Made by a program: the position numbers and the translations under genes
Part shown: positions 1 through 12,320 of the stretch, in pieces
Layout: each line of letters begins with the position of its first letter
How positions within the stretch are numbered: the stretch's first letter is position 1
DNA from: Carya illinoinensis
Taxonomy: Eukaryota > Streptophyta > Magnoliopsida > Fagales > Juglandaceae
Length of the DNA stretch: 64,000 nucleotides
Reading direction: 5' to 3'
NCBI RefSeq assembly: GCF_018687715.1
Contig: NC_056752.1
Span: forward strand, 42,258,501 to 42,322,500
The notes under the pieces: generated by a model
Told to the model about the DNA's origin: nothing
Databases searched by the model: none
Seen by the model: the letters and a program-made list of their open reading frames with translations, nothing else

Positions 1-960
1 GTAGAAATAATAATAAAATATTATTTTAATAGAATAGAAAAATAATATGAAATAAGATATACGAAATTTTTTAAAAATGAGTAAAATTTACGAGAAAATT
101 ATAAAAAGTGTAAAATCTAGTTAAAATTTTAAAAAAATTATAAGAATAGGATGAAATTGTTCTAATATCTCGTTTATATATCTTCGTTCTTTGTACCAAA
201 TGCACAAGGTGGTTATGGTACCTGCCAAATATGCATTGAATTTCAAAGTGAAAGCAGTTATCATGAAAGCGCGCATGAGTTGATGGAAAAGAGTGAGTGC
301 ATATGGGGGCCCAAACCACCATACAGCATGGCCGACCAAATCATGAAACCTCCACGTACGGAAAGTTTATTTTTATCGCGTATAGCCACTTGGGTGTTTG
401 AATGGTGTCAATCATAATGCACTCAATAGCATATGCTACTTTCCTCCATTAGCACAGACAAAGGAAAGGAGTTGTTGACAGACAATGCCTACCCTATTTA
501 TATTTATTATTTATATTCAAGGAAATGGCTGGGGGCACCTATTTGGCGATAAAAGACTGTAGCCCTTAAAAGCCCAAACAAAACAGAGAGGCAATTCTTT
601 TGCTTCTTGGGTTACATTAATTGCCTATTTTTATCTATTTATTCATAGAAGCAAGTTGCTATTTTTACACTTGAATCTGCTGCCCCCATAGAACAATTGC
701 AGAGCAAGACAGAATTTCACAGATCCCATTTGAGAAGAATCAGGAAGTAGGGAGAAATCTCATGGGTCTACTCTCTCTCTCGTCAACGGAGAGACAGAGA
801 GTAGATCCACAAATTAGAGGATGACTTTCACATAATTAGAATTAAATGAGCTTCCAAGTAAAGGGGAATTACGATCACAGAAGCAAAACGCAATACTCAC
901 GAAGTACAGAGTACCCAAAATGAAAATGAAGTAAAAAATTTGATTATGAACAAATCTTAC
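1..960. other. Left flank, probable phytocyanin intron
   Basis: AT-rich sequence downstream of the phytocyanin exon on the minus strand. A good donor (GTAAG) sits at 956-960, so this stretch should be intron. I looked for the expected second phytocyanin exon, with a copper-ligand His, Cys and His and a glycine-rich end, and found none. It must lie beyond the left edge or have been lost. Confidence 0.5.
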
Positions 961-1129
961 TGATAATGTCACCAACTCGAAAGGTCTTAGCAGCAGCCCA
1001 CTGCTTGTAGTCCACATTACCAATGGTGGTCCAACCTGCAGAGTCCCCAACCTTGTGCACAGCTGCATCGGAAAAATGCAGCACAGCCATCACCATGAGC
1101 ACAACTACAGCTCTCTCTAGCAAAGACAT
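961..1129 (-). CDS. Phytocyanin (basic blue / plantacyanin-like), exon 1 only
   Basis: Phytocyanins are small secreted or cell-surface blue-copper proteins thought to move electrons in the cell wall; many act in reproduction or stress. This exon encodes 56 residues plus one base. Residues 1-23 form a signal peptide ([20 protein letters not shown] then DAA), followed by the family start [11 protein letters not shown] and then [17 protein letters not shown], which is the usual exon 1 end just before the FxY strand. The exon closes at a GTAAG donor in phase 1, as is normal for two-exon phytocyanin genes. The copper ligands (His, Cys, His, Met/Gln) would be in exon 2, which is not in the window. 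The start is the first ATG of the signal peptide, with a TATA-like box about 85 bases upstream. Partial gene; the family is clear, the subtype is not. Confidence 0.8.
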
Positions 1130-1211
1130 GGCCTGTGGAAGCTGGAAGGAACCAAATATGTTTGTTTTTGGATGGGTTGTGAGAATTGGAGAGGCTGTCT
1201 GTGTAGGACCT

Positions 1212-1221
1212 CTTTATAAAT
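1212..1221 (-). promoter_or_regulatory. TATA-like box of the phytocyanin gene
   Basis: The minus strand reads TTTATAAAGA about 85 bases upstream of the start codon, a normal spacing for a plant TATA box with a short leader. Confidence 0.4.
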
Positions 1222-2301
1222 CTTTTGGACTTGCATAGCTTTTGAAGTGGCGGTTGGAGCTTCAGAAAAGTGCGTTTGGTCCTTACTGTTATTTTTAAAT
1301 TAACAAGAAGCACCCTCAAACTAAATTTAGAGAAAAATACTCCTTAATTATGAAATTAAATTTCATTTAAGGGCCTAATAATGTGTTCGTCATAATGAAT
1401 TTAACTAATCACCTACATTAAAAAATGATCGAAATGAAGCATCGATGATCGGAACTATGGCATTGGTTGTTGCCTTCACTTTGAAGGCCATGTTTGAGGG
1501 ACTTGAAAGGAAAGAATGTTTTGGGGGGTATTGGTGTGGTGGGGTGCGGATTTGTCTTCAATAGAATTTGAGAACCATCATGACATTGCCTACCCCCAAT
1601 AATTTCATTTTGGTTGGGATCTTCTTATTGCTTTGTACAAGGGAGAAGTATAGACTAATCTGTACACAAATTTTCAATTTATATACTCATTAATTTCGAT
1701 TTGGTATAGATTCATACGCTTGCTCCTCAAGGCATAGTAATGTATTTGAACCATATAAATATGTTTGTTTGGCATGATGATATTTGTCCTCCCCTCTCCT
1801 CTCTGGTGAGGGATATTTAGAGATGGCATGAGTTCTCTCACTCAACCCCATAAGAAAAAAGAAGGCTATGATATCTTATCATATCATATAACGTGAGTAA
1901 GAGGCCGTGAAAAGAACATGAGCTGCAACTCATAAAAGAAAAAGATAATCGAAAAGAAGTTTGGTAGTACAAGGTTCTTTCAATGATGCAACAAAACAAG
2001 GTTACATTAAAATTTTTGTTTATATATGAGTTGTTGGCCAATAATTCACCACGTTCAGTGGTAATTAATTAGAATTCGCACGCCTGGGGTGCTATACAAC
2101 AAAGATATAAACACTCTCTTAAAGCATCTTCAATCATGGCCTTCCCAATGAACCCAAAACTATAAGCATAAAGACATCAAAATAAATAAAGAAACTAATG
2201 AACCTTCACACTGGTAATAACTTTCTGCCTATTTAGTATCCAGAGTCGATGTTCTTGCATGGCAAGTTTCCCAAGTAATTCCAAGTACACTTCAGTGTTG
2301 T
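1222..2301. other. Intergenic, phytocyanin promoter side and STP 3' side
   Basis: No convincing reading frame. The left part should hold the phytocyanin promoter (minus strand) and the right part the 3' UTR of the sugar transporter (minus strand). No repeat family was recognised. Confidence 0.5.
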
Positions 2302-5300
2302 TTACAGCTGAGAAGAAGGATCAAATCCATTATCATGACCAATTTTTTTGTCACCATTAGTAATAGCTCCTCCATCTTCATGGTAATCCATAAATCTCTT
2401 CCAAAACCAGTGCCTCTTCCACACTCTCTCAGTCATCTCTTCAATGGGGATATTCTTTGTCTCCGGGAGAAGAAACAGCACGAAGAATGACATGATAAGA
2501 ACCCAGCCGGAGAAGAACAAGAAGATGCCATACTTGAAATGGCAGAGCATTGAGAGGAAGGCCTGTGCTATGACAAAAGTGAAAAGCAAGTTGACACAGA
2601 CAGTCACACTCTGCCCTGCAGAGCGAGTCTCCAGTGGAAATGTCTCACTTGGGATCAGCCACCCTAGAGGTCCCCAAGACCATGCAAAAGCCGATACAAA
2701 AGTGCAAATCAGGATAACCACGAGGACTGCAATACCTTTTTCGAGGTCATCAGAGTGATCCTTAACCTTAATTCCTAGAATGATTGCTATCACCACTTGG
2801 GACAGGAACATCTGAACACCAGCCTCTAACAAGAGCATGCGACGGCCAACTTTGTCCACTGAGTAGACGGATACAAGAGTGGAGAGAACATTAACAGCTC
2901 CTGTTATGACAGCCGAGTAGAGGGCAGCATCACTGCCAAATCCCAGGGTGTTGAATAGGACTGGAGCATAAAACATGATTGCGTTGATGCCAGTGAATTG
3001 TTGGAAGATCTGTCCAAACATTCAATTCAAATGATCAGAGAACATCAGGATAAATTAGTCTAATTTATGGGAGTACACACGTACGTGTATAGAACATATG
3101 AAAGATGCTGACCTGTAAAGCTACTGCAATGACAAGTTGGGGCCTATTCCTCCGCTTAAGGAGATTCCTGAAGGGGTGCTTCACTTCTTTAGCCACACGA
3201 CTTGCCTCGACAAGCTCCAAGAACTCAGGCTCAATATTGTCAGTGCCCCGAATCTTTCTAAGCACAGCTTTTCCTTCGTCCAAGCGACCACGCTCAATTA
3301 GACTGTTAGGAGTATCCACGACAAGAAGAGCCCCCAAGGTTAGTAGACCAGCAGGAATTCCAGCCAAACCCAACGATATCCTCCAACCCCATCCCCCGTC
3401 GATTCTGCACGTAGTAGCATGGCAAAAAATCAATACTGGTTAGCAATAAAGCAAAGCCAGCACTTACGTTAGAAATTACTACTGTTGTCTGAAAAAAAAA
3501 AAAAAAAAGGCAAATTATTTCATTTATTGTCCACAAATTTTGCAGATGCAGATTAATCTTCTAAAACAAGGAGGTGGATGGAATCACGGTCAAAGTAAAC
3601 TTTTTTCCCTCAATATCATTAAAACCGTTATCCTCTATTAATATATCGCCACGTAGGTTTAGCACATATAGCAGAATATATATAAATATATATATATATA
3701 TATATTTATAAGTTCTTATCCAACTTTATGGAGTTATATTCAATTTCTCAATTTCTGCTCTACTTTGATAAGTCAAGTATATTTATACCACTAGGGGCTG
3801 CTAAGATTTTCAAGACGTTACCAGCAATTGCCCAGTACTATACAAATCGATCATCCTGAGGATTCAAAACAAACACGTATCCCACTCATGTCTATATATT
3901 GACTTTGGGGGTGACTGTTTGGAGATCTAGCAGCTAGCATGCATGACAAGCAAGACAAGTCAAAATCGCCTCAAGATTTGAACATAAAAGTTGTTTGTTT
4001 TTTCTAACATTTGAACTGCTAGCTGAATGATATTCTGTGTATGGGCACCTGTACCATTGTGCCCACCTAATTTGAATACATGGCAGCCAATATCATTAAA
4101 CAAAGTATATATTAATTAATTAATGTCCTGGAATCGTTTCTTTTACTGGAAATTAATAACACAAAATTTCTAGTCATTGTACGATGTAGAATTAAACTTG
4201 GGGGCCAGATGACTACATATGTAGTTTTTTTCTTTGTTCTCGTTTTCTTCCGAGGAATAGAAATTGAAGAGAAGAAATGAACTTACTTAGCCGTGCCGTA
4301 ATTGACGAGGTTGGCAAAGAGAATGCCAATGGTGACGTTAAGTTGAAACAAAATATTCAAACCTCCACGTATCCTTGTGGGTGCTATCTCCGAAAGGAAC
4401 AATGGCACTGCCTGTACGTGTCATTCATTGAAAATATTGCAGGTTCGTAAGAAATTTACCAACATATTTAGAAACATTCATATAAATAATGAATTTTGAA
4501 GCTCGTAACAAAAATTTTATACATTAAAGAAGAAAATCACAACTTGGACCCAATAATTGATTATGTGCATGGACTGCATGTTTCGAAATTTATCATTTTT
4601 TTATGGTGACATCGCACCACCCAAATCAATTATTTTATTAAACACGAGACGCGGCCGATTCCTCAAAGAATCAACTTGGGATTTTTTCCCTTTTTTTTTT
4701 AATTTTTATTTGTTCTGTACAGAGTCCTGTTGGGATCACATGTAGCTTGAGCGCATATTTCTACATACCCCAGCTACAGCGTCCCCCATACACATATATG
4801 ATCGTTGAAATGAAATTGAGGTCCAAATAATGATAAAAGGACGAGATAAACTATTCGAAAATGCACCCCACACAGAAGCAAAGACAAGAAAGTACGTTGG
4901 AAGAAAAAGGGATCCAATATCATATTATAGCACATATAAAGATCCCAAGGACCATTCGAAAGAAAATTTTATATCGAAAGCATAAGGTACGATACAAAGA
5001 AATTGATGGGTTTTTCAGTCGATCGACTTTCCCTGGATGACTTCTAGGAATTTTTATCTTTTATCATAGATGTTTCTTAAGCCAAGCTAGAAAAGATACA
5101 ATATGTCTCTGTCACACCTAACAGTCCGTTCATACGGTACAATTTATGTGTGTGTGTCCACAGAGAGGGGAACGGGAGAAGGTTGAAAACAATGGTGGGT
5201 GACTATGACGTGTTTAAAAAACAAAGCAAGCAAATATCAAAGCCCCGGGCCCCCTTTTCTTTCTTTAATATTTAGTATTATGTATTCTTTGAGATTCTTT

Positions 5301-6831
5301 TAGGGGTGTACATATTTGATAAAAGAAAACGATTGGAGATTTAAATAATCCCATATTTAAATCAATAAAACTAGCAAATTACTGTATCATAGATTTGCAA
5401 AATTAAAGAGGTATAAAATATAAATGGTTAAAATTTCAACATTATTGTAAAGAAAAAATAAATGATAAAGTAACAAAAGGAACTACCTGATTAGCAAAAC
5501 CAACTCCACAGCCAAGCATAATCCTACCAATAATGAGCATGGCAAGGTCTTGAGCCGCAGCGTTAAAGACGGTCCCAATAATGAAGAAAACCCCAGCAAT
5601 CAACATGGTTAGCCTTCGGCCAAGCCTTCTGGTTGTGTAGGACGCGAAGAAGGTCGAGGTTAAACCGGCCAGGTACAGCGATGATGTGAACAGCTGAAGG
5701 CCTTGGTTATCGTATTTGCAGTAATTGCTGTTGATATCTGGATCCAGTGTCTTTCGATAAACCACCGGGAAAAATTTTTTCAAGAAGCCGGGCATGGACG
5801 TAACACCACCTACATCGATTGAATTTAACAGAAAATTAATTAATGAATTTTAATAATAATAATGAGTGATCATAAATATTAAATAATGTCTCGAAATTGT
5901 TTTTTTTTTTTTTTAAAGAAAAATCAGCAAAGTGGGAGTTTCTTTTTTCACTTTCTGCGTTACTCTTTGTTGTAACATAATAATGGAAGGGTAGAAACTA
6001 GAAATATATAATTTTGCCAATGATAGAAAATTAGGCACATAGATTCGGATACAGCCAGCGGCAGATTCTATTAGACATCAAGCTCATGATCTGCTGGAAA
6101 ACCAAACTACTTCACGTGACGCACGTCAACGTCGGGGCTTGATGATGGCGGAAAGGAATAAGACCAAGCACGGCCTAAAGTACCCTTCTCTCGTTTCATT
6201 TTCAAGAAAAAAGGTTTTTTATTTTCAGGGAAAAGGCGGCAGAGGATTTGTTTATATTCGGCAAGGAGGATGGAGGCCGGTGTGAGAGCATGCACGAGGT
6301 AAAAAAAATGGATGATGGGTGGAATGAGATCGGAGGAACCTTCCTTTTTAAAAAATAAAATAAATAAAAAGAAGCTTATTTATAAGAAGCGACTGAACGA
6401 AAGCTTAGTGAGTTCTACAACCAGAAATATCAGGTACTGTACGGACCTGATCATGAAAATTCAGAAGTACAGTCGTTTCTAATTGCCTTTTGGAGACACC
6501 GACAAAACAATTTAATTTACCTTTTCTCTCGGAAGCGAAGAAATAAATTTAAACCCAAAAGATATCTGTGAATGAACTTTAATCTCTCAAAAAGCTTAAG
6601 TCGATAGATCTAGTATCATATACATATGCACCGTGTTGAGTGTGTGTGAGAGAGACGAAGCGACAGTTGAAGATCTGAAAGATGTAGGTACTCACCGGAA
6701 ACACCAACATCGTAACCAAACATGAGGCCTCCGGTAGCGGCCATAATACAGGAAATGATGACGATGGGCGTGATCTTCGCCTCGAACTCGGTGCCTCCGC
6801 CGGGCGGACCTGAGAATCCTCCCCCTGGCAT
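2302..6831 (-). CDS. STP13: Sugar transport protein 13-like hexose/H+ symporter
   Basis: A plasma-membrane monosaccharide/proton symporter of the major facilitator superfamily. STP13 proteins retrieve hexoses from the apoplast and are induced by pathogens, cell death and abscisic acid. Exons (minus): 6696-6831, 5487-5809, 4287-4411, 3113-3404 and 2302-3009; all junctions are GT-AG and in phase, giving 527 residues, the family's usual length. Visible motifs: N-terminal [20 protein letters not shown] at about residue 38, LGRRLTM after the second membrane span, [49 protein letters not shown] at about 295, [16 protein letters not shown] and [11 protein letters not shown], ending in GFDPSSQL. An upstream in-frame ATG at 6891 would add 20 residues, but family members start MxGGGF, so 6831 is chosen. 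The gene looks intact. STP13 rather than another STP is inferred from the N-terminus and the NxxxGFDPSxxL tail. Confidence 0.93.
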
Positions 6832-6985
6832 GATTGCTAGCTGGCTATGTATATCAAAAGCTCTCTGATATCCGAAAGTAAGCTTACCCAAAATCGCCTG
6901 GTAAATTGATGTGTGCGTGCACAGGTAACAGAAGAAGAAGAAGCAGGAACTTCTGGATAATGGTTGTTAGGGAGGGGAGAGAGTT

Positions 6986-6995
6986 GTTTATATAG
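6986..6995 (-). promoter_or_regulatory. TATA box of the STP13-like gene
   Basis: The minus strand reads CTATATAAAC about 155 bases upstream of the start codon. This implies a leader of roughly 120-130 bases, and there is no stronger TATA box closer in. Confidence 0.55.
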
Positions 6996-7081
6996 GCGAT
7001 GGGGGAGGGTGGTCTCCAGCGCACGAGGTTGAAATCCACGACGCTTCATGTCGATTAGTGGGCACCACCTCCGGATCTTTC

Positions 7082-7142
7082 CACGTGTCTATTTCTATGG
7101 CCGGTGTACGTTCATACCTGATGGCTGGCTATAGCTAGTCAA
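7082..7142 (-). promoter_or_regulatory. G-box and W-box core upstream of STP13
   Basis: CACGTG lies at 7082-7087, and a TTGAC core (minus strand) at 7138-7142, about 90-150 bases upstream of the TATA box. The two motifs are bound by bZIP/bHLH and WRKY factors respectively. They fit the known abscisic-acid and pathogen induction of STP13, but both are short and could occur by chance. Confidence 0.35.
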
Positions 7143-10100
7143 CCCGTTACAACTTCAATTTTAAGATATTTTCTCTCTCTCTCTCATGAATTTAGACAAT
7201 TTGGTGACTTTGATATAAAGCAAATAAAGTAGAATTTTTTTTTAAAAAAGTTACTAGTAGGATGAAAATAATCTGGTTAAAACCCAAAAAATAATAAATA
7301 AATAAAAAACACGTGAAAAAGAGAAACCTAGGCGGTAGGAAACAATTCATTTAATTAATTTGATGGGTAATATGTGGATAAGGTCTGCTATAAAATTATC
7401 TGGATTTTTTTGGATAGAAGGATAATGATTTTAAAAACTGGATAATTAATTATAATTTTCTATTTCAGGTAAAGGAAGCTTGTATGCAAGAATATATTAA
7501 TGATACAGCCTAGGACTTATTTGACCTAGCTACGTGTACATGATGATCAGTCGAGTACCGTAGCTGTATATATATATATATAGTTTTTGATGTGTGTGTG
7601 GAAGAAGACAGTTTTTGCTCTTGATCAAGACTTAATTGGTATGGTGAGGATATTTGATAAGGTAGGGATAAACATAACACAAGAATATAATAAAATTATT
7701 CGAGAACTAGTTATTGGATAAATATTTTAAGCGAAAATGGAAACAATCGAGAAATTAAGATAAATGTCAACCCGTCCCCTCTGACTAGCATGTAGTTACA
7801 ATATTAATTACGTATATAGCTGAAGAAATTAATAATGTGAATGCACGTACAATAACATCATGTGCAGCTTGCTTTAATTCTGGTCCATATATAATCACAC
7901 GCTTGTTTATTTATAATGATCTGGCTGCTGCATAGTCTCTTTCTGACCAAGAAATTCAAACCATTCCATCAAAAACAAGTTGCTTGAGATCATTGCTTTC
8001 TAAGTTGCAACTTGCAAATCAGTTAACTATCACATATTCGAATCAAAAGAAAAGTATTCGATCGCCACGTACCTTAGTTTAGTTTTTTCATGTATAACTT
8101 TGGTTGTAGTTGTCATAATTACGCACTACTCTGGCGATGCTGACAACTTGCAGTTCCCTCCAGACATAAAATGTGGGGGCACCATGCGTGATGGTCAAAT
8201 TCATAGGGTTGTTTTTTATATATATAATCCCACTCGAATGAATGAAGGGAAAAATACATACGATTCGCGGGAGCCAGTAGGCCCAGTACTGCTGATCTAA
8301 GCTCTTTCAAAAGTCGTCAAAAACAGCACATCATGTTAGCCAAAGTTTTTGGAATGAGAAAAGGAAACGTAAAATTACAGCCAAATTTTGAGCATTGTTT
8401 TTTCGAATTCCCCCGCCATATCGTACCAAAGAGGACCTAAATTAGTGTTTGAGTTTTTTTTTTTTTTTCCTAAATTATTATTTTTTTATATATAATTATT
8501 TTTATCACTTGGAGTGAAAGAGGACCCAAACTAGAGTTCGATCTCCTGTCATATGATTATAAATTAACTCCTTATATATGAGTCCTCAAAACCCCAACCA
8601 AATATATTCTAAGGAAAATGATCATACTATGACGTTTGGATTTGCCTCTTCAATTTGAATGTTCATCTATTTTAATCCTTTTATCTTAATAATTAAGGAA
8701 TTGATTATTAGTAAATATATATATATATATATTTTATAAATATTTTTAAAAAATATATAAATGGCTATAAGCACGTTCAACGATACACGTTATATAACAT
8801 AATATATTTTAATTTGACCATTCGTATACTTTGTCATATTACGTGTATCGTTGATTTGCTATATGAATTTGCTTCCTCAATTTGATAATTTATATATTTT
8901 AATTTCTTTTCTTAATAAGTAATGATGTGACAGTACTGAATTTGTGTATTTCCTATAAATATTTAAAACTATTTAAAGAAATTTGAAAAAAATAAAAAAT
9001 ATATATAAATAACTATAACCACGTTCAACTATACACGTTATACGGCATAGTAGTAGCGGCCGTATTCTAAATGATTACGATATATATAATATGAAAAATA
9101 TCATTGCAGCGAAAATTCAGACTTTAAAAATTTGATCATGTCGAGGGGACTGTTGATTTACTCATTATATATATATAAAAGCGATGCTGAGTTATTGATG
9201 ACACCTAACCTAACATGATTTCATTTTTAATTAACGAGGGGAAAAAAAAAGAATTAAATATAGTACCCAATTAAAACGTGTAAAATCGCTTGTTGAAAAG
9301 TAATCAAATTAAAGTACCCAAATGATCAGCATCCATATCTGAGAGTACTACCATTCATGGCGGGCTCTTAATTTTATAAATTAAATATTATTTCATTAAT
9401 TATTAATGAGAGTGGAAATTAATTCAGATGGCATTAGCTAGCTGTGTTTTACATGTGACCCTTAAAATATAAAAACATTTATATTTGTGTAATATTAATG
9501 CATGCATGTGATCTGTAATCTGACACAACTTGAGATCAGTCCCAATTAAAAGAATGTATAAGAACTCAACTACCTTTGCAGTGACCATTTTACAATAATT
9601 CAATCGCTGAATGCAGCCAACCTAGCTAGCTACCAAACAGAATAGCCAGGAAAAAGAAAAGAATACAATAAAATACTATATAGTATATATAGTATATAAA
9701 ATAAATTTAAATTTTAAAATTAATTTTTTAAATTAAATTCTGTCATATAAATATTTTATTATATTTATTAACAAAAATCATATATATTTTAAAGGAAGAT
9801 AATATCAAACAATTAAACTAAAAGTTTTGCTTTTCTTTCTCCTCATCTTGGACGTCTTTATCTGGCGATTCGTTTTTTCTTCCCCACGTTTTATAAAAAA
9901 GTATGTATTGACTAAGAAAATAACAAGGTGGGCGAAAAATAAAAAACTTGAAGGTTCCTACCTATATCTACAATAGATATTTATTTAATATTTATTATAC
10001 TGTTACATAAATAATAGTAAATAATGTAAAACTCCTAATTTATAACTTGAAATTGGATTTGGATTTAAATGCTCTAACGTGTCATTGACCATCTGGCCGG

Positions 10101-10529
10101 CCTATTCGATTGAGAAAACAATGTACGTACGGTAGCTGCATGCATTCCGGTTTCAATATGAAGTTACGTACTTACGTACGTTCTTTATGGATAAGAACTG
10201 CGTAGTGTGATCACGAGAAAACAGAGCTTCCCATGTAGCTAGTGAAAGGAAAGCAGGCTACGCATGATCGTGTTCTTTTTCCCTGGTCAAATGTTCAACT
10301 TCACAGGCGCCGATCGAAAGGATTGGGAACTTTCTTTCTTTGAACCTAGACTGGCTTATATATAGCAATTCAAGCACACGTACGGCATAAATTGGCAGGG
10401 GTCAATCCTAATTAGTTGCCATGCATGCCAAAAGGCTAGCCAGGCCATATATCATCCATATATATATATAGTATATATATACATACAAGACTACATATAT
10501 ATGAATTTATATCAATTAACTTGCATATG
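7143..10529. other. AT-rich intergenic region
   Basis: No gene recognised on either strand. It holds TA-rich simple repeats and one diverged local duplication (listed separately). It probably includes distal STP13 regulatory sequence. Confidence 0.5.
8636..9049 (+). repeat. Diverged direct duplication, two copies of about 180 bp
   Basis: Copy A (about 8636-8806) and copy B (about 8862-9049) share, in order, a TTTGCYTCYTCAATTTGA block, a TTAATCCTTTT/TTAATTTCTTTT block with CTTAATAA, a TA-rich block, and ACTATAAxCACGTTCAACxA followed by TACACGTTATA. The copies are much mutated. This may be an old tandem duplication or two copies of one unrecognised element. Confidence 0.5.
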
Positions 10530-10549
10530 TGCCACTACAAGAAATTAGC

Positions 10550-11155
10550 CCTTTTGCAACGCTTAAAATCCTTGCAAATATATTCAAAAAATGCTGCAAT
10601 TAATCAATTGCAGCGTTATTACCCTCCTTGCATGTTCGACAGTATAAAAGTGATATTTTTGATCAATAGCAACGTTATTAAAAAAACGATGCAAAAGACC
10701 TCAGTTGCAGCGTTTTTTAACCGCTGCAAAGTCGCTCATTTCACGCTGCAAAAGGCCACCCCATGTGATTGCCATGGCGCTGCATTTGATCAATTGCAGC
10801 GAAATTTATCCTTGCTATATCACTAAATATCGCTGCAATAGCCTCCAAGAACAGCAGCGCTACATTTGGTTCGTTGTTTTTGCCATTTTTTGCAACACTT
10901 GAAATCGCTGCAATTGATTTATAAGCGCTGCAATTGTGTACGTCAAAAGCAACATACCGTTCTAGCGCTGCTGTTGATTGTTTTTGCAAGGACTAAAATC
11001 GCTGCAAAAAATCAAAAAGCGCTGCAAATGTGCAAAAGCAACGCTTGCTTCCTGTGTTGCATTTTGCATACTTTTCAAGGACTAAAATTGCTGCAAGTGA
11101 TTATTTGCAACGAATTTTGCCTATTTGCAAAGAATAAAAATCGCTGCAAATACTT
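10550..11155 (+). repeat. Left subterminal repeat array of the CACTA element
   Basis: More than a dozen copies of CGCTGCAA or its inverse TTGCAGCG, with variants such as AATCGCTGCAAA and AGCGCTGCAA, spaced irregularly over 600 bp. Such arrays bind the element's transposase in known CACTA families. The array ends at a poly-A run near 11162. Confidence 0.85.
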
Positions 11156-11302
11156 AATTACAAAAAAAAAAAAAAAAATACTACTGAAACATACAGTTTC
11201 AGTAATTTTTTTCACTTGTATTAGAAGCAAAGTTAGTAGATCAGCTAGGATTTAATTCCCTTTACTTAATAATACAAAGGGTACATAGAAAATGTTCTAC
11301 AA

Positions 11303-11372
11303 AGTACATTCAGTATACAACAAGTAGAAATATGTTCAGTACATTCAGTATACAACAAGTAGAAATATGTTC
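11303..11372 (+). repeat. Perfect 35-bp tandem duplication
   Basis: The unit starting AGTACATTCAGTATACAACA occurs twice without change (11303-11337 and 11338-11372), inside the CACTA element. Confidence 0.9.
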
Positions 11373-11460
11373 AGTACATAGCCAGCCAGAAACTTCAAGT
11401 CGATCCTAAGTGCACTTCATCACTTTCAACTAAAAGTAATTGCTCCCATATTCAAAGGCA

Positions 11461-11526
11461 TACCTGTATATGAGTTAGTTAGGAAAGACACAATACCTGT
11501 ATATGAGTTAGTTAGGAAAGACACAA
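11461..11526 (+). repeat. Perfect 33-bp tandem duplication
   Basis: The unit starting TACCTGTATATGAGTTAGTT occurs twice without change (11461-11493 and 11494-11526). Similar short duplications lie at 11628-11655/11729-11756, at 11696-11723/11763-11790, near 12918-12958 and near 13316-13370, so the CACTA interior has repeatedly gained short duplications. Confidence 0.85.
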
Positions 11527-12320
11527 TATCAGCTTAAACAAGTACCAATCATCTTGAGGATTACAATAATTCGTTGCTTACAACTAACAAAAGAACAAAA
11601 CCAATACTTAACAAAACTTTTTCCAGTCATTCTCCTTGAGCAAGTGAAATATATAATAAAGTAAAATCCATATAAGTAAGCCCCAAACGCAAGATATAAA
11701 GTTTATTAGTTTATCGATACAATGAAGCCATTCTCCTTGAGCAAGTGAAATATATAAAATATATAAAGTTTATTAGTTTATCGATACAATAGATTGTAGT
11801 TGAGTGCACATCCAGTAAAAATCAGCATTTTTGTTTTTTTGATAAGTAGATATCACAAATTTTGACAACCCAATGAGTATGCTATTTATAAGCCTAGTGT
11901 GACTACTTAGTGTAGGATCCATTATATTCATCAACAATAATATTAAATTACCAATCATTCTTACTGAAGCTGATGTGGAAGGTTTTTTTAATGCTACTGC
12001 TTTTACTAAGTTTATTAATCAGTCAATCTAAGTTTATTCATCAACAATGACATGAATATTTTTTAATGCTAAAACTGCTTTTACTAACTTGGGCCATTAA
12101 GAAGGAAAAACAGATGGTACATTAGTGAGTTTAACCTAATGTAGGAAAAACAGAGGAAAATGCAGATTCAAAAAATAAAAGAGAAAATGCATATTATTTA
12201 AGACTATTTTTCCTACACATATGGTACATTAGTGAGTTTAACCTCAAGGCTTCCTCCTGGAAACAAGCATGGCAGTCTTTATGCAAGAGTACATATAAAC
12301 AGTACAAATCAATCCCAGCA

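Noticed and set aside
814..1068. Overlapping minus-strand frame beside the phytocyanin exon
   Set aside because: It is the same exon in another frame running into the intron and has no family features.
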